The notes: generated from the letters alone by a model not told the origin. Shown: positions 1 to 12,314, numbered from the stretch's first letter. The stretch is 38,949 nt of DNA from Micavibrio sp. (GCA_026989265.1 JALSJP010000032.1:1-38949); one strand, 5' to 3'. A program made the numbers and translations.

Positions 1-151
1 CCTCAGGAGCGCCGTCAATCTCATCATAATCCTTGAAATCACCAAAATATTTAGTGATAGCAGCCGTCAGCGTCGTCTTACCATGGTCAACATGACCAAT
101 AGTCCCAATATTACAATGCGGCTTATTCCGCTCAAACTTCTCTTTTGACAT
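1..151 (-). CDS. tuf: Elongation factor Tu, N-terminal part (cut by window edge)
   Basis: The first 50 residues of EF-Tu, the GTPase that brings aminoacyl-tRNA to the ribosome, are visible; the rest lies beyond the left edge. The translation begins [20 protein letters not shown] and continues with the P-loop GHVDHGKTT at about residues 19-27. The ATG at 149-151 follows a strong Shine-Dalgarno AAGGAG. It lies 31 bases downstream of the fusA stop on the same strand, so it is the last visible gene of the rpsL-rpsG-fusA-tuf (str) operon. The wording of the N-terminus fits an alphaproteobacterial EF-Tu. A second tuf copy elsewhere is common in the phylum but cannot be seen here. Confidence 0.96.
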   Translation of the reverse strand, partial: MSKEKFERNKPHCNIGTIGHVDHGKTTLTAAITKYFGDFKDYDEIDGAPE

Positions 152-182
152 CTTATGTCTCCTTCTTTTTTAAAACTAGTGC

Positions 183-2291
183 TTACGCACCTAAACTTTC
201 TTTAACTTCCTGAGCGATTGCCGCAGGAACCTGCTCATAATGATCGAATTGCATTGAGTAATTCGCACGCCCTTGTGACATAGAGCGCAAATTATTAATG
301 TAACCAAACATATTAGCAAGCGGCACCATTGCCGTAATAACCTTAGCATTACCGCGATCATCCATCGCCGCAACTTGACCGCGACGTGAGTTAAGATCAC
401 CAATAATATCGCCCATATAATCTTCGGGTGTCACAACTTCAACCTTCATAATTGGCTCTAGCAATTTACAACCAGATGCCGCCATACCTTCTTTAAAGGC
501 AGATTTTGAAGCAATTTCAAACGCCATAACAGATGAGTCAACATCATGATAAGCCCCGTCAACAAGCGTTACTTTAAAGTCCAAAACAGGGAAACCAGCA
601 ATAATGCCTGTTTCTTTAGCCATTTTCATACCTTTTTCAACTCCCGGAATATATTCCTTAGGAACATTACCGCCGACGACTTTGGATTCGAATACGAAAC
701 CTTCACCTGGTTCACTTGGTTCAAATATAAGGTCGATCTTCGCGAATTGACCAGAACCACCAGTTTGTTTTTTATGAGTGTAACTAATTTCAGATTTTTT
801 AGTAATCGTCTCACGATATGCAACTTGCGGCGCGCCGATATTAGCCTCAACCTTAAATTCACGTTTCATACGATCAACAAGAATATCAAGATGAAGCTCA
901 CCCATACCCTTCATTATTGTTTGACCTGATTCATGATCAACCGACACGCGGAAAGATGGGTCTTCCGCCGCCAAGCGTTGTAGCGCAGTTGACATTTTTT
1001 CTTGGTCAGCCTTGGTTTTAGGCTCAATCGCAATTTCGATAACAGGCTCAGGAAATTCCATACGCTCCAGAACAACCGGATTTTGCATATCGCAAAGAGT
1101 ATCACCAGTTGTAGTGTCCTTCATACCAACGAACGCCACAATATCACCAGCATGAGCTTCGGATAATTCTTCACGGTTATTGGAATGCATAAGAAGCATA
1201 CGACCAACACGCTCGCGCTTATCCTTAACAGAATTTTTAACGTAAGAGCCAGATTCAATGCGACCCGAATATATACGAGCAAATGTTAGAGATCCAACGA
1301 ATGGGTCATTCATGATTTTAAATGCAAGCGCAGAAAACGGCGCGTCATCACTAGGCGCGCGCATCTCTTCTTCATCAGAATCAACCTTTAAACCTTTTAT
1401 TTCCCCAACATCAAGTGGAGAAGGCAAATACTCAACAACCGCATCAAGCATTGGCTGCACGCCTTTATTTTTGAATGCTGATCCACAAATAACAGGAACA
1501 AAATCACCAGATATAGTGCCTTTACGGATACATGCCTTTAATTGCTGCTCTGTTGGCTCTTTGCCATCAAGATAGCCTTCCATCAAAGCGTCATCTTGCT
1601 CAACGGCAAGCTCTATTAGTTTTTCACGGAATTCAGCCGCTCTATCAGCAAGGTCAGCGGGAATCTCTTCTTCGTGGAATGACGCGCCAAGCGCCTCACC
1701 ATCCCAAACTATCGCCTTCATCTTAAGAAGGTCAACAACGCCAGCAAAATCTTTTTCCGCGCCAATCGGCAATTGAATAACAGCAGCAACTGCGCCAAGG
1801 CGAGTGTCAATTTCATCTACTGTATTATAGAAATCTGCACCAATTTTATCCATTTTATTAACAAAACACATGCGAGGAACAGAATATTTATCAGCCTGAC
1901 GCCAAACTGTTTCAGTTTGCGGCTCAACCCCTGCATTTGCATCAAAAACAGCAATCGCGCCGTCAAGAACTCTGAGTGATCTCTCAACTTCGATTGTGAA
2001 GTCAACATGCCCCGGAGTATCAATGATATTCAAGCGGAAACGCTCACCACCATATTGAGAGCCCTCAGGAGCATCCCAAAATGTAGTAGTGGCAGCAGAA
2101 GTAATGGTTATACCGCGCTCTTGCTCTTGCTCCATCCAATCCATAGTAGCCGCGCCATCATGCACTTCACCGATTTTATGCTCTTTACCAGAATAGTAAA
2201 GCACACGCTCAGTAGTTGTGGTTTTACCCGCATCAATATGCGCCATAATTCCGAAATTACGGTAATTCTCAATTTTATGTTCGCGTGCCAT
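183..2291 (-). CDS. fusA: Elongation factor G
   Basis: Ribosomal translocase GTPase of 702 residues, close to the usual length. The N-terminus [20 protein letters not shown] leads into the P-loop AHIDAGKT at residues 17-24, followed by the switch DTPGH and the NKMD guanine-specificity motif, then EF-G domains II-V ending in the typical [12 protein letters not shown] tail. The open frame runs on upstream to 2606, but that part overlaps rpsG. The ATG at 2289-2291 has the Shine-Dalgarno AAGGAAT and matches the family start, so I chose it. It is co-transcribed with rpsG (31-base gap) and tuf. No disruption is seen. Confidence 0.97.
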   Translation of the reverse strand: MAREHKIENYRNFGIMAHIDAGKTTTTERVLYYSGKEHKIGEVHDGAATMDWMEQEQERGITITSAATTTFWDAPEGSQYGGERFRLNIIDTPGHVDFTIEVERSLRVLDGAIAVFDANAGVEPQTETVWRQADKYSVPRMCFVNKMDKIGADFYNTVDEIDTRLGAVAAVIQLPIGAEKDFAGVVDLLKMKAIVWDGEALGASFHEEEIPADLADRAAEFREKLIELAVEQDDALMEGYLDGKEPTEQQLKACIRKGTISGDFVPVICGSAFKNKGVQPMLDAVVEYLPSPLDVGEIKGLKVDSDEEEMRAPSDDAPFSALAFKIMNDPFVGSLTFARIYSGRIESGSYVKNSVKDKRERVGRMLLMHSNNREELSEAHAGDIVAFVGMKDTTTGDTLCDMQNPVVLERMEFPEPVIEIAIEPKTKADQEKMSTALQRLAAEDPSFRVSVDHESGQTIMKGMGELHLDILVDRMKREFKVEANIGAPQVAYRETITKKSEISYTHKKQTGGSGQFAKIDLIFEPSEPGEGFVFESKVVGGNVPKEYIPGVEKGMKMAKETGIIAGFPVLDFKVTLVDGAYHDVDSSVMAFEIASKSAFKEGMAASGCKLLEPIMKVEVVTPEDYMGDIIGDLNSRRGQVAAMDDRGNAKVITAMVPLANMFGYINNLRSMSQGRANYSMQFDHYEQVPAAIAQEVKESLGA

Positions 2292-2322
2292 TTTACTATT
2301 CCTTAAAACTTTTAAAATTATT

Positions 2323-2853
2323 CTACCATCTGTAATGAGCGAACGCCTTATTAGCATCAGCCATTTTATGTGTATCATCACGCTTTTTAACCGCAGAACC
2401 GCGCTCACTCGCCGCATCATAAATTTCAGCAGCCAAACGATCTTGCATAGTATTTTCCCCGCGCTTACGTGCCGCGCCAATAAGCCAGCGCATAGCAAGA
2501 GCCACGGCGCGATCACTGCGAACCTCGACAGGAACTTGATAAGTAGCACCACCAACGCGGCGAGACTTAACCTCAAGGCGAGGCTTAACATTTTTAAGCG
2601 CGTCATGGAAAAATTTCAGACCAACGCTTTTATATTGAACAGGAGCAACAACTTCCTCCGTATCATCAGATTTTTTATTCTCATTCACAGGCTTCTTACC
2701 ATCAAGAGTATCAAGCGCACCATAAACAATACCCTCAGCAGTAGATTTTTTACCATCTAACATAAGGTTATTGATGAATTTCGACAAAACAAGATCCGCA
2801 AATTTTGGATCTGGCAGTATAACTCGCTTATCAGCTTTACGACGACGTGACAT
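2323..2853 (-). CDS. rpsG: 30S ribosomal protein S7 with an extra acidic insertion
   Basis: Primary 16S rRNA binding protein of the small-subunit head. The conserved parts are clear: the [10 protein letters not shown] start, [11 protein letters not shown], the [16 protein letters not shown] block and the KAFAHYRW C-terminus. It has 176 residues, against about 156 usually. The excess lies at residues 51-81, between the helix ending GALDTL and the helix beginning FHDALKNV, where roughly 20 additional residues rich in Asp, Glu, Lys and Val are inserted. The reading frame stays open and both flanks align with ordinary S7, so this looks like a real loop extension. Shine-Dalgarno AAGGAAT precedes the ATG. 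Second gene of the rpsL-rpsG-fusA-tuf operon. Confidence 0.95.
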   Translation of the reverse strand: MSRRRKADKRVILPDPKFADLVLSKFINNLMLDGKKSTAEGIVYGALDTLDGKKPVNENKKSDDTEEVVAPVQYKSVGLKFFHDALKNVKPRLEVKSRRVGGATYQVPVEVRSDRAVALAMRWLIGAARKRGENTMQDRLAAEIYDAASERGSAVKKRDDTHKMADANKAFAHYRW

Positions 2854-2889
2854 TTATTTATATTCCTTCTTTATCTTCTCTTCTTTCCA

Positions 2890-2913
2890 GATCCCCGCCT
2901 GAGCAAGGATGAC
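2890..2913. repeat. Degenerate REP-like element
   Basis: The gap between rpsL and rpsG contains a GATCCCCGCCTGAG...GATGAC stretch. It resembles the clearer CCCCGC/GCGGGG hairpin element at 7892-7914 and the one at 38576-38604, all ending in GATGAC. The stem is degenerate here. It looks like a decayed copy of a dispersed intergenic palindrome of the kind common in proteobacteria. Confidence 0.45.
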
Positions 2914-2951
2914 TGATTATTAAACTCGGCTTCGCCTCATTAAAAAATCCG

Positions 2952-3323
2952 TCATTTAGGACGTTTAACGCCGTAGCGTGAACGTGATTGTTTACGATCT
3001 TTAACACCTTGAGTATCAAGCGTTCCACGAATGATAGTATAGCGAACACCTGGTAAATCCTTAATACGACCACCGCGCACAAGAACGACGGCATGCTCTT
3101 GCAAGTTATGACCCTCACCCGGTATATAGCAAATAACTTCCGCGCCAGTAGTAAGGCGAACCTTAGCAACCTTACGCAAGGCAGAATTTGGCTTTTTTGG
3201 AGTAGTAGTATAAACGCGCGTACAAACGCCGCGACGCTGAGGATTACCCTTAAGAGCTTTTGTTTTTTTAGCTTTCACAGGCTTTTTACGAGGCTTGCGA
3301 ATTAATTGTTGAATGGTTGGCAT
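2952..3323 (-). CDS. rpsL: 30S ribosomal protein S12
   Basis: Decoding-centre protein, 123 residues, full length. It starts [10 protein letters not shown] and contains [19 protein letters not shown] and [14 protein letters not shown]. The lysines equivalent to E. coli K42 and K87 are both present, so no classic streptomycin-resistance substitution is seen. It is the first gene of the str operon, 331 bases downstream of rpoC. A terminator and a candidate promoter lie in between, so it is probably transcribed independently of rpoBC. Confidence 0.97.
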   Translation of the reverse strand: MPTIQQLIRKPRKKPVKAKKTKALKGNPQRRGVCTRVYTTTPKKPNSALRKVAKVRLTTGAEVICYIPGEGHNLQEHAVVLVRGGRIKDLPGVRYTIIRGTLDTQGVKDRKQSRSRYGVKRPK

Positions 3324-3367
3324 ATCAAACCTTCTTAAATTCTTTGTTTCATTTATGGACGGAAGGC

Positions 3368-3396
3368 ATTTAGCGCGGATTTACTGCTCATGTCAA
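3368..3396 (-). promoter_or_regulatory. Candidate promoter for rpsL-rpsG-fusA-tuf
   Basis: On the minus strand a perfect -35 TTGACA (3391-3396) is followed after 17 bases by a weak -10, CTAAAT (3368-3373). Predicted transcription would start about 35-40 bases before the rpsL ATG. The -10 is poor by enterobacterial standards, which is often tolerated in alphaproteobacteria. Confidence 0.4.
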
Positions 3397-3433
3397 ATAT
3401 AAAATATATTTAACGAACAAAAATTCCGCAGAG

Positions 3434-3491
3434 CATCCAAAAATTTTGTACCACGCCAAATATTGTGAAGGCAAAATTTATTTTTTGGATG
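3434..3491. repeat. Imperfect inverted repeat between rpoC and rpsL
   Basis: The left arm 3434-3448 (CATCCAAAAATTTTG) is complementary to the right arm 3472-3491, with a five-base bulge in the right arm. The loop is about 23 bases. It sits downstream of the rpoC terminator and upstream of the rpsL promoter candidate. It could be a second termination/insulating structure or a decayed small palindromic element. Nothing else is recognised in the 3397-3600 part of this gap. Confidence 0.55.
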
Positions 3492-3603
3492 TTGCACGCC
3501 CCTACTATCTTTACGAAAATTCGGAACGCCCATCACAGTGGCGCGAAATATAGTGCAAAGATTCTATATCGTCAAGGAATTATTTAATAAAAAGTGAATA
3601 TAA

Positions 3604-3632
3604 AGAAAAAGGAGCCAACAGGCTCCCTTTAA
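3604..3632 (-). terminator. Rho-independent terminator of rpoBC
   Basis: In the transcript sense (minus strand), the stem GGAGCC/GGCTCC (3611-3616 with 3621-3626) closes a TGTT loop and is followed by TTTTTCTTT. It lies about 24 bases after the rpoC stop codon and fits an intrinsic terminator well. Confidence 0.85.
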
Positions 3633-3655
3633 ATGTATATCAGCAAGCCTAAAGC

Positions 3656-6600
3656 CTAACCGTTAGCAGCTTCTTTTGCATCACCATCATCTATCTCAGA
3701 GCTATCAGAAACAGGAGCTTCCAACACTTCAGGAGCTGGCATATTAGCAATCGCCACTTCATCACGATCAGCAGCAAGGCGTTTGATCGTATTAATGAAT
3801 GCACCAGTTCCAGCGGGGATCAAGCGACCAACAATCACGTTTTCTTTCAAGCCGTGCAAGCGATCAACCTTACCATTAACCGCCGCATCCGTAAGAACGC
3901 GCGTTGTTTCTTGGAATGATGCCGCAGAGATAAATGAACGCGTTTGCAAAGATGCTTTTGTAATTCCTTGCAATACAGGCTTGCCCTCTGGAGGGATTTT
4001 ACCTTCATCCATATAACGCTTACGTGCAATATCAAACTCTTCACGGTCTTCATTCTCACCAATAAGGTAAGTAGAATCACCCACAGAGGTAACCTCAACT
4101 TTTTGCATCATTTGGTGAACAATAACTTCGATATGCTTGTCATTGATCTTAACACCTTGTAGGCGGTAAACATCTTGGACTTCGCTTGTTAGATATTCAG
4201 CCAAAGCCTCAACGCCCATAATATTCAAGATATCATGTGGCACAAGAGCGCCATCAAGCAACGGGTCACCTTTGCGAACAAAATCACCTTCATTAATCGC
4301 TAAATGGCGACCTTTAGGTATTAGATACTCGCTAGTCTCCGCGTCTGCTCCTGATGGGCGAACAATGATGCGGCGTTTGGATTTATAATCTTTACCAAAC
4401 TCAACATAGCCATCAATTTCAGATATAACCGCAAAGTCCTTTGGAATGCGGGCTTCGAATAGCTCCGCCACACGTGGCAGACCACCCGTAATATCGCGGG
4501 TTTTTGAAGTCTCACGAGGAACGCGAGCAATAACATCGCCAGCCTTAACATCTTGACCATTCTCAACAGAAAGAACAGCGTCCGCAGCCAATAAATAGCT
4601 AGCTTCAGATGAATTAGAAAGGATAATAGGCTCATTCTTGCTGTCAAATAATGCTATACGTGGCTTCAAACCACCGCCCTTAGGATGTGAATGCCAGTCA
4701 ATCACTTTCTTAGAGGCAATGCCCGTAGATTCATCAATATTATCAGCAACAGAAACGCCCTCAACCAAATCAAAGAATTGTGCAACTCCGTCTTTTTCCG
4801 TGATAACAGGAAGTGTGTATGGATCCCACTCTGCCATTTTATCGCCAGCCTTAACCTTGCCGCCATCTTTGACAAGCAAACGAGAGCCATATGGAACGCG
4901 CTGCGTTGATTTCTCATCGCCTTTTTTATCAAGTATGGCAAGCTCGGTATTGCGACCCATAATGATTTCAACGCCATCGGAGTTCTTAACAACGCTTTTA
5001 TTGCGAAGCTCAATTTTACCATCAATATTAGCTTCAATATGTGAACGCTCTGCACTTTTTTGAGCCGCGCCGCCAATATGGAAGGTACGCATAGTAAGCT
5101 GCGTTCCTGGTTCACCAATTGATTGAGCAGCTATAACTCCGACCGCTTCACCGATGTTAACTTCAGTTCCGCGCGCAAGGTCACGCCCGTAACATTTACC
5201 GCAAACGCCGTTATTTTCGGCTTCACATGTTAGAACTGAACGAACCAGCACTTCTTGAACGCCAGCTTCATCAATTTTTTCTGATACTTCTTCATCAATT
5301 ATAACACCAGCTTTAGCAACAACATCGTTGGAATTAGGATCAATAACATCAACAGAGGCCGCACGACCAAGGACGCGCTCTGATACTGGAACGGAAACAT
5401 CCGTGCCATTCATAACAGGGCGCATTGAAATACCTTTTTCAGTTCCACAATCATGCTCTGTGATAATTGCATCTTGCGCAACATCAACTAGGCGGCGAGT
5501 TAGATAACCAGAGTTAGCCGTCTTAAGAGCCGTATCAGCCAAACCTTTACGCGCTCCGTGGGTGGAGTTGAAATATTCAAGAACGGTTAGACCCTCTTTA
5601 AAGTTAGAAATAATCGGGTTTTCGATAATTTCGCCAGAAGGTTTAGCCATTAGACCGCGCATACCTGCAAGCTGTCTGATCTGAGCAGCAGAACCACGCG
5701 CACCAGAATGAGCCATCATATAAACCGCGTTCAAGCTTTTTGATGTATCAGAAATCTGATCCATCATAGCATTAGCAACATCATCCGTGCAGCGTGACCA
5801 AATATCGATCACCTTGTTATATTTCTCGCCTTTTGTAATTAGACCATCCATATATTGCTTCTCAAACTCGCCAACTTTTTCATGCGCATCGGCAATGAAT
5901 GTTTTCTTAGATTCAGGGATAATAAGATCATCTTTACCAAAGGAAATACCCGAAATACAAGCATATTTAAAGCCAAGCTTCATCATACGATCACAAAATA
6001 TTACCGTTTCTTTCTGACCACAATGACGATAAACAATATCAATCATATCAGAGATTTCTTTTTTCGTAAGAACCTGATTTAGAATGCTAAATGGTACTTT
6101 ATAGTGACGAGGCAATAGCTCTGATAAGAGCATTCTACCGGGCGTAGATTCAACGATTTCAGTCTTGCGCTCTCCATTTTCATCAACGCCGTTATAACGA
6201 CATTTAATTTTTGCATGAAGAGACACAACATCATTTTCAAGCGCGTGCATAATCTCACCTGCGCCGCGGAAAATCATGCCTTCGCCTTTTTCGCCGTCAA
6301 GAGCAATAGAAAGATAGTAAAGCCCTAGAATAATATCTTGAGACGGAACAATAATCGGCTTACCGTTTGAAGGGGATAAAATATTATTAGTAGCCATCAT
6401 CAAGCAGCGAGTTTCAAGCTGTGCTTCGATGGAAAGCGGCACATGGACAGCCATCTGGTCACCATCAAAATCAGCATTAAAAGCTGTGCAAACAAGAGGA
6501 TGAAGCTGGATAGCTTTACCTTCGATTAGTACAGGTTCGAATGCTTGAATGCCTAGTCTGTGAAGAGTTGGCGCGCGGTTAAGCATAATTGGATGCTCGC

Positions 6601-7852
6601 GGATAACCTCTTCCAAGATGTCCCAAACTTCAGGGCGTTCTTTTTCCACCATTTTCTTAGCAGCCTTAACAGTAGATGCCATGCCATAGATTTCAAGTTT
6701 ATGATAAATAAACGGCTTAAACAGCTCTAACGCCATTTTCTTAGGCAAACCGCATTGGTGCAGCTTAAGTTCAGGGCCAACAACAATCACCGAACGACCA
6801 GAATAATCAACGCGTTTACCAAGAAGGTTTTGACGGAAACGACCTTGCTTACCTTTAAGCATATCAGAAAGCGATTTAAGCGGGCGTTTATTCGCGCCAG
6901 TAATAACGCGACCACGACGACCATTATCAAATAATGCGTCAACTGATTCTTGCAGCATTCTTTTTTCATTACGCACAATAATATCGGGCGCTCTAAGCTC
7001 TATAAGGCGTTTTAGGCGGTTATTACGGTTAATAACTCGGCGATATAGATCGTTAAGATCAGATGTTGCAAAGCGACCACCATCAAGCGGCACAAGCGGG
7101 CGAAGTTCTGGCGGAAGCACAGGAACAACGTCCAAAATCATCCATTCAGGGCGCGTGCCAGAGTTAATAAATGCTTCAAGAAGTTTAATACGTTTTACAA
7201 GTTTTTTGCGCTTTGCTTCTGAATTAGTTTCGCGCAAATCTTCTTCTGCTTGCTCAAGCTCACTTTCTAGATCCATATCAGAAAGCATTTCTTTCATGGC
7301 TTCTGCGCCGATACTCGCGCGGAAATTCTCTTCGCCATATTCATCTTGCGCGTCGTAATATTCTTCTTCCGTCAAAAGCTGGAAGGGCTTAAGCGGCGTC
7401 ATACCTGGTTCAATCACAATGAAGCTTTCGAAGTAAAGAACTTTTTCAAGCTCTTTCAAGGTCATGTTCATGATAAGACCGATACGGCTTGGCAATGATT
7501 TCAAGAACCATATATGGGCAACAGGAGAAGCAAGATCGATATGACCCATGCGCTCACGGCGAACTTTGGTAAGAGTTACCTCAACGCCGCATTTCTCACA
7601 AATAATGCCCTTATATTTCATGCGCTTATATTTACCGCACAAACATTCATAGTCTTTTACAGGGCCAAAAATACGCGCACAAAATAGACCGTCTTTTTCT
7701 GGCTTAAATGTACGGTAGTTAATGGTTTCAGGCTTTTTTACTTCACCAAAAGACCAAGAGCTGATCTGTTGCGGACTTGCGATAGATATGCGCAAGCTGT
7801 CAAAGCTTTGTGGTCCTGTTGGTTGACCAAATAAGTTCATCAATTCATTCAT
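3656..7852 (-). CDS. rpoC: DNA-directed RNA polymerase subunit beta'
   Basis: Catalytic subunit of RNA polymerase, 1398 residues, complete. The N-terminal zinc-binding cysteines are at residues 70, 72, 85 and 88. The active-site [12 protein letters not shown] motif, which binds the catalytic Mg2+, is near residue 460. A second zinc cluster ([14 protein letters not shown]) lies in the C-terminal half, followed by the trigger-loop and bridge-helix region. The tail is rich in Glu, Ala and Pro. It is read 69 bases after rpoB in the same transcript; that gap contains a GC-rich hairpin repeat. A strong terminator follows the gene. Confidence 0.98.
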   Translation of the reverse strand: MNELMNLFGQPTGPQSFDSLRISIASPQQISSWSFGEVKKPETINYRTFKPEKDGLFCARIFGPVKDYECLCGKYKRMKYKGIICEKCGVEVTLTKVRRERMGHIDLASPVAHIWFLKSLPSRIGLIMNMTLKELEKVLYFESFIVIEPGMTPLKPFQLLTEEEYYDAQDEYGEENFRASIGAEAMKEMLSDMDLESELEQAEEDLRETNSEAKRKKLVKRIKLLEAFINSGTRPEWMILDVVPVLPPELRPLVPLDGGRFATSDLNDLYRRVINRNNRLKRLIELRAPDIIVRNEKRMLQESVDALFDNGRRGRVITGANKRPLKSLSDMLKGKQGRFRQNLLGKRVDYSGRSVIVVGPELKLHQCGLPKKMALELFKPFIYHKLEIYGMASTVKAAKKMVEKERPEVWDILEEVIREHPIMLNRAPTLHRLGIQAFEPVLIEGKAIQLHPLVCTAFNADFDGDQMAVHVPLSIEAQLETRCLMMATNNILSPSNGKPIIVPSQDIILGLYYLSIALDGEKGEGMIFRGAGEIMHALENDVVSLHAKIKCRYNGVDENGERKTEIVESTPGRMLLSELLPRHYKVPFSILNQVLTKKEISDMIDIVYRHCGQKETVIFCDRMMKLGFKYACISGISFGKDDLIIPESKKTFIADAHEKVGEFEKQYMDGLITKGEKYNKVIDIWSRCTDDVANAMMDQISDTSKSLNAVYMMAHSGARGSAAQIRQLAGMRGLMAKPSGEIIENPIISNFKEGLTVLEYFNSTHGARKGLADTALKTANSGYLTRRLVDVAQDAIITEHDCGTEKGISMRPVMNGTDVSVPVSERVLGRAASVDVIDPNSNDVVAKAGVIIDEEVSEKIDEAGVQEVLVRSVLTCEAENNGVCGKCYGRDLARGTEVNIGEAVGVIAAQSIGEPGTQLTMRTFHIGGAAQKSAERSHIEANIDGKIELRNKSVVKNSDGVEIIMGRNTELAILDKKGDEKSTQRVPYGSRLLVKDGGKVKAGDKMAEWDPYTLPVITEKDGVAQFFDLVEGVSVADNIDESTGIASKKVIDWHSHPKGGGLKPRIALFDSKNEPIILSNSSEASYLLAADAVLSVENGQDVKAGDVIARVPRETSKTRDITGGLPRVAELFEARIPKDFAVISEIDGYVEFGKDYKSKRRIIVRPSGADAETSEYLIPKGRHLAINEGDFVRKGDPLLDGALVPHDILNIMGVEALAEYLTSEVQDVYRLQGVKINDKHIEVIVHQMMQKVEVTSVGDSTYLIGENEDREEFDIARKRYMDEGKIPPEGKPVLQGITKASLQTRSFISAASFQETTRVLTDAAVNGKVDRLHGLKENVIVGRLIPAGTGAFINTIKRLAADRDEVAIANMPAPEVLEAPVSDSSEIDDGDAKEAANG

Positions 7853-7891
7853 TTTATTGCCCTTTATTTTAATTCTCTTAACTGTATTTTG

Positions 7892-7914
7892 ACCCCCGCC
7901 TTCGCGGGGATGAC
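7892..7914. repeat. REP-like GC-rich hairpin between rpoB and rpoC
   Basis: CCCCGC (7894-7899) pairs perfectly with GCGGGG (7904-7909) around a CTTC loop, and GATGAC follows the stem. It is GC-rich in an AT-rich intergenic gap and related in sequence to the elements at 2890-2913 and 38576-38604. As RNA it would form a hairpin without a U-tract inside the rpoB-rpoC message, so it is more likely a dispersed repeat or processing site than a terminator. Confidence 0.7.
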
Positions 7915-7921
7915 TATATGT

Positions 7922-10900
7922 TTAAGACTTACCACTTTGCTTCAAATCGATATTCAGACAAAGAGCGCGAAGTTCTTTAGTTAGAACGTTAAAGCTCTCT
8001 GGAATGCCGATTTCAAAGTTATCCTCACCGCGCACGATAGATTCGTACACTTTAGAGCGACCAGCAACATCATCAGACTTAACCGTAAGCATTTCTTGCA
8101 ACGTATAAGCCGCACCATAAGCTTGCAGCGCCCAAACTTCCATCTCTCCGAAACGCTGACCACCAAATTGAGCTTTACCGCCAAGGGGTTGTTGCGTTAC
8201 CAGTGAGTATGGGCCAATTGAGCGCGCATGGATTTTATCATCAACCAAATGGTGAAGCTTAAGCATATACATAACACCCACAGTAACATCACGGTGGAAA
8301 TATTCACCCGTGCGACCATCAATAAGGCGCATTTGACCCGATGTATCAAGACCAGCTTTTGCAAGTAACTCAGAAATATCACCTTCATGAGCTCCATCAA
8401 ATACGGGAGTTCCCATAGGCACGCCGTCACGCAAGTTATTAGCCATTTCAACGACTTCTACGTTATCAAGAATCTTAACTTTGTTCTTGAATTCGCGCTC
8501 GCCATAAACTTCTTCAAGCTTACCATCTAAAGTTTTACGCTCATCCGATGTGATCTCTTTTTGGTTTTGGAAAGCGTCAACCATCTCGCCAATTTGCTTA
8601 CCAAAATTAAGTGATGCCCAACCAAGGTGAGTTTCCAAAATCTGACCAACATTCATACGTGATGGAACGCCAAGCGGGTTAAGCACAACATCAACGGTGC
8701 GCCCATCTTCAAGATACGGCATGTCTTCTTGCGCCATAATACGAGAAATAACACCTTTGTTACCATGGCGACCAGCCATTTTATCACCTGGTGCCAATTT
8801 ACGTTTAACCGCAACAAAGACTTTCACCACCTTCATAACACCTGGTAATAATTCATCACCACGCTGGAGTTTTTCAACCTTGTTTTCAAAGCGATCTTTA
8901 AGATCATCAATAGCAGAGTCAAATGTTTTTGACATCGCCTCGATTTCTTCCATACGGGTTTCATCTTCAATAGCAAGCTGCCTCCATAGACCGCGTTTCA
9001 TGTCTTCAAGAGCAGTCTTAGTAATAACAGAACCCTTTTTAACAGAAGAATCCCTAGGAGCAGAAGCAACTTTTTGACCATCAAGCATTTCAGACAAGCG
9101 ACCATAAAAGCCATCTTCTATAATGCGGCGCTCATCATTACGGTCTTTTGCCAAACGTTCAATCTCATCTTGTTCAATTGAAAGAGCTCTAGCATCTTTA
9201 TCAACGCCTCGGCGGTTAAATACGCGAACTTCCACAACTGTTCCAGAAGCACCCGGTGGCAAGCGAAGCGATGTATCTTTAACATCAGCGGCTTTTTCAC
9301 CAAAGATAGCGCGAAGAAGTTTTTCTTCTGGCGTCATTGGGCTTTCGCCTTTTGGCGTTACCTTACCAACAAGAATATCACCAGGGTGAACTTCCGCGCC
9401 GATATGAACAATGCCAGCCTCATCAAGATGCTTAAGAGCTTCCTCACCAACATTTGGAATATCGCGAGTGATTTCTTCCGCGCCCAAACGTGTGTCACGA
9501 GACATAACATCGAACTGCTCCAAATGGATGGATGTATAAACATCATCGCGAACAACGCGCTCATTAATAAGGATTGAATCCTCAAAATTATAACCATTCC
9601 AAGGCATGAATGCCACGACCATATTACGACCAAGGGCTAGCTCACCCATATCCGTAGATGGACCATCCGCAATAATATCACCAGCAGCAACCTTATCACC
9701 AACCTTAACAAGTGGGCGCTGATTAATGCATGTATCTTGGTTTGAGCGTTGGAATTTTGCAAGTTTGTAGATATCTACAACTGCCTCATCCGCGCGCACA
9801 ATCTTAGTTGCCTGAACAACAATGCGCTGCGCATCCACTTTAGTTACAACGCCAGAGCGAGTAGCAACAACAGAAGCCCCCGCGTCACGAGCAACAGTAG
9901 ATTCCATGCCCGTACCAACAATAGGTGCGGCAGATTTAAGCAATGGAACAGCTTGACGCATCATGTTCGAACCCATAAGAGCGCGGTTAGCATCATCATT
10001 TTCAAGGAATGGAATAAGAGATGCAGCAACAGATATCATCTGCTTTGGCGATACATCCATAAACTCGATATTTTCCGCTCCAACAATAACGTTATCACCG
10101 GCCTTACGACAAGAGACAAGGTCATGTTCAAATCCACCATTTTTTGTCAAAACAGAGTTAGCCTGAGCAATTGTGTATTTAGCTTCCTCCATAGCAGGCA
10201 TATAAACAACCTCAGCCGTAACTTTACCATTAACAACTTTTCTATACGGGCTTTCGATAAAGCCATATTGATTGATTTTAGCGAATGTCGCCAGTGAATT
10301 AATCAGACCAATATTTGGCCCTTCTGGTGTTTCAATCGGGCATATTCTACCATAATGAGTAGGATGCACATCGCGCACTTCAAATCCAGCGCGCTCACGA
10401 GTTAAACCGCCTGGTCCAAGCGCGGACAAGCGGCGCTTATGAGTAATCTCAGAAAGCGGATTAGTCTGATCCATAAACTGTGAAAGCTGTGATGAACCAA
10501 AAAACTCACGGATAGCAGCTTGCAATGGCTTAGAATTAACTAAGTCATGCGGCATATATGTATCAATCTCAACAGATGACATACGCTCACGAATAGCGCG
10601 CTCCATACGAAGCAAACCAACGCGAATCTGATTCTCCATCAACTCACCAACCGAGCGAACGCGGCGGTTACCAAGGTTATCAATATCATCAACCTCGCCC
10701 TTACCATCTTTAAGGTCATGCAAATACTTAACGATAGCAAGAATATCTTTTTTACAAAGAATGCGGAATTGATCATCAGCATCCAAGTCAAGGCGCGCAT
10801 TCATTTTAACGCGACCAACTGGTGATAAATCATAACGCTCCGCGTCAAAGAAAAGCGACTCAAATAGAGCAGAAGCAGAATCAACTGTTGGCGGCTCACC

Positions 10901-12163
10901 TGGGCGCATAACACGATAAATATCAATCAACGCTTCCTCGCGTGTATCACATTTATCAGCCATTAAAGTATTACGAAGATATGGCCCAACATTTAAGTAA
11001 TCAATGGCAAGCAAAGGAATTTCCTTAACTCCTGCTTCTGCCAAAGCCTCAAAATCTTCTTCCACAAGCTCATGACCCGCTTCATACAAAACAGTGCCAG
11101 TCTCAGCGTCAAATATATCTTTAGCCAAATATTTACCGACAAGAAGCTCTTCTTGTAGCAAAATATTTTTCAGACCATCTTCAATAAATTTCTTAGCCTT
11201 GCGAGGAGTAATTTTAACGCCCTCTTCCGCCACAACGTCACCTGTTTTAGCATCAACAAGGTCATATGTAAGCTTAACGCCTTTGAAACTCTCGCCATCA
11301 AATGCAGTCTTCCAACCATTCTTAGTTTTAGAATATTTTACAGCGTCATAAAATGTAGCTAATAATTCTTCATTTGACATGCCCTGAACCATCAAAGGAT
11401 CAATTTCTTCATCATTTTCAAATGCTTTTGCGCGCATATTTTCCGTTTCCGCACTATCTAGGCAACGCAAGAATGTTGTCAAAGGAAGCTTACGACGGCG
11501 ATCAATACGAACATACATTTGATCTTTTGCATCAAATTCAAAATCAAGCCATGAACCGCGATAAGGAATAACTCTGGCAGAGAATATATATTTCCCTGAA
11601 ACATGGGTCTTGCCTTTATCATGATCAAAGAAAACACCTGGGCTACGGTGCATTTGCGATACGATAACGCGCTCTGTGCCGTTAACAACGAATGTACCAT
11701 TATGCGTCATCATGGGCATATCAGCCATATAGACATCTTGCTCTTTAATATCTCGGATAGAGCGAAGACCAGTATCCTCATCAATATCAAAAACAGATAA
11801 GCGCAGAGTAACACGCAACGGAGCAGCATACGTCATGCCGCGTTGTTGACATTCCTCAACGTCATATTTAGGCTCTTCAAATTCATACCTAACAAAGTCA
11901 ATCTCAGCCTTATCACCGAAATCACATATAGGAAATACAGAAGCCAGAACTTCCTCAAGACCCGTAATTTGACGATCACCAGCAGCAATATCTTTTTGCT
12001 GGAAACGCTCATATGAATTGCGCTGAAGCTCAATCAAATTCGGCATTTGCGCGACTTCTTCAATCTTACCAAAGCTACGGCGAACGCGCTTGCGACCTGT
12101 GAAACCTTCAATAGAGTTAGTGGGAACGAGTTCTTTAGATGTTTTGGCTTTTGCTGCGCACAT
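7922..12163 (-). CDS. rpoB: DNA-directed RNA polymerase subunit beta
   Basis: 1413 residues, in the upper range for alphaproteobacterial RpoB. The rifampicin-binding region, around residues 552-578, reads [20 protein letters not shown] followed by [10 protein letters not shown]. The Asp, His and Ser positions usually mutated in resistance (E. coli 516, 526, 531) are all wild type. The invariant [15 protein letters not shown] and the C-terminal [18 protein letters not shown] are present. The ATG at 12163 is preceded by TAGGAAAA. It is downstream of rplL across 269 bases that contain an attenuator-like hairpin and a possible internal promoter. Confidence 0.98.
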   Translation of the reverse strand: MCAAKAKTSKELVPTNSIEGFTGRKRVRRSFGKIEEVAQMPNLIELQRNSYERFQQKDIAAGDRQITGLEEVLASVFPICDFGDKAEIDFVRYEFEEPKYDVEECQQRGMTYAAPLRVTLRLSVFDIDEDTGLRSIRDIKEQDVYMADMPMMTHNGTFVVNGTERVIVSQMHRSPGVFFDHDKGKTHVSGKYIFSARVIPYRGSWLDFEFDAKDQMYVRIDRRRKLPLTTFLRCLDSAETENMRAKAFENDEEIDPLMVQGMSNEELLATFYDAVKYSKTKNGWKTAFDGESFKGVKLTYDLVDAKTGDVVAEEGVKITPRKAKKFIEDGLKNILLQEELLVGKYLAKDIFDAETGTVLYEAGHELVEEDFEALAEAGVKEIPLLAIDYLNVGPYLRNTLMADKCDTREEALIDIYRVMRPGEPPTVDSASALFESLFFDAERYDLSPVGRVKMNARLDLDADDQFRILCKKDILAIVKYLHDLKDGKGEVDDIDNLGNRRVRSVGELMENQIRVGLLRMERAIRERMSSVEIDTYMPHDLVNSKPLQAAIREFFGSSQLSQFMDQTNPLSEITHKRRLSALGPGGLTRERAGFEVRDVHPTHYGRICPIETPEGPNIGLINSLATFAKINQYGFIESPYRKVVNGKVTAEVVYMPAMEEAKYTIAQANSVLTKNGGFEHDLVSCRKAGDNVIVGAENIEFMDVSPKQMISVAASLIPFLENDDANRALMGSNMMRQAVPLLKSAAPIVGTGMESTVARDAGASVVATRSGVVTKVDAQRIVVQATKIVRADEAVVDIYKLAKFQRSNQDTCINQRPLVKVGDKVAAGDIIADGPSTDMGELALGRNMVVAFMPWNGYNFEDSILINERVVRDDVYTSIHLEQFDVMSRDTRLGAEEITRDIPNVGEEALKHLDEAGIVHIGAEVHPGDILVGKVTPKGESPMTPEEKLLRAIFGEKAADVKDTSLRLPPGASGTVVEVRVFNRRGVDKDARALSIEQDEIERLAKDRNDERRIIEDGFYGRLSEMLDGQKVASAPRDSSVKKGSVITKTALEDMKRGLWRQLAIEDETRMEEIEAMSKTFDSAIDDLKDRFENKVEKLQRGDELLPGVMKVVKVFVAVKRKLAPGDKMAGRHGNKGVISRIMAQEDMPYLEDGRTVDVVLNPLGVPSRMNVGQILETHLGWASLNFGKQIGEMVDAFQNQKEITSDERKTLDGKLEEVYGEREFKNKVKILDNVEVVEMANNLRDGVPMGTPVFDGAHEGDISELLAKAGLDTSGQMRLIDGRTGEYFHRDVTVGVMYMLKLHHLVDDKIHARSIGPYSLVTQQPLGGKAQFGGQRFGEMEVWALQAYGAAYTLQEMLTVKSDDVAGRSKVYESIVRGEDNFEIGIPESFNVLTKELRALCLNIDLKQSGKS

Positions 12164-12314
12164 ATTTTCCTACCTTTGTCTTAATTCCAAAGCAAATTGA
12201 CCGCTTCTCACTCCCATATCAGAAGCCGAAACGGTATATTAATTAGCGGTTTCCGCTTTTGCGGATTGACATCTCATTTATGAGTATCACGATTATCCTA
12301 GAAAAGTTTTTAGC

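Noticed and set aside
2292-2606. N-terminal extension of fusA by 105 codons
   Set aside because: It overlaps rpsG on the same strand in another frame, resembles no EF-G, and a good ribosome binding site and the family start lie at 2291.
2335-2760. 141-codon frame antisense to rpsG
   Set aside because: Shadow of a conserved ribosomal protein gene, with no start signal or recognisable domain.
9749-10297. 182-codon frame on the plus strand inside rpoB
   Set aside because: Antisense shadow of a conserved rpoB region; basic, Asn/Ser/Cys-rich composition with no ribosome binding site or motif.
10470-10510. Rifampicin-resistance substitution in rpoB (Thr in DQTNPLSE where E. coli has Asn)
   Set aside because: Thr is common at this position in alphaproteobacteria and the key Asp, His and Ser residues are wild type.
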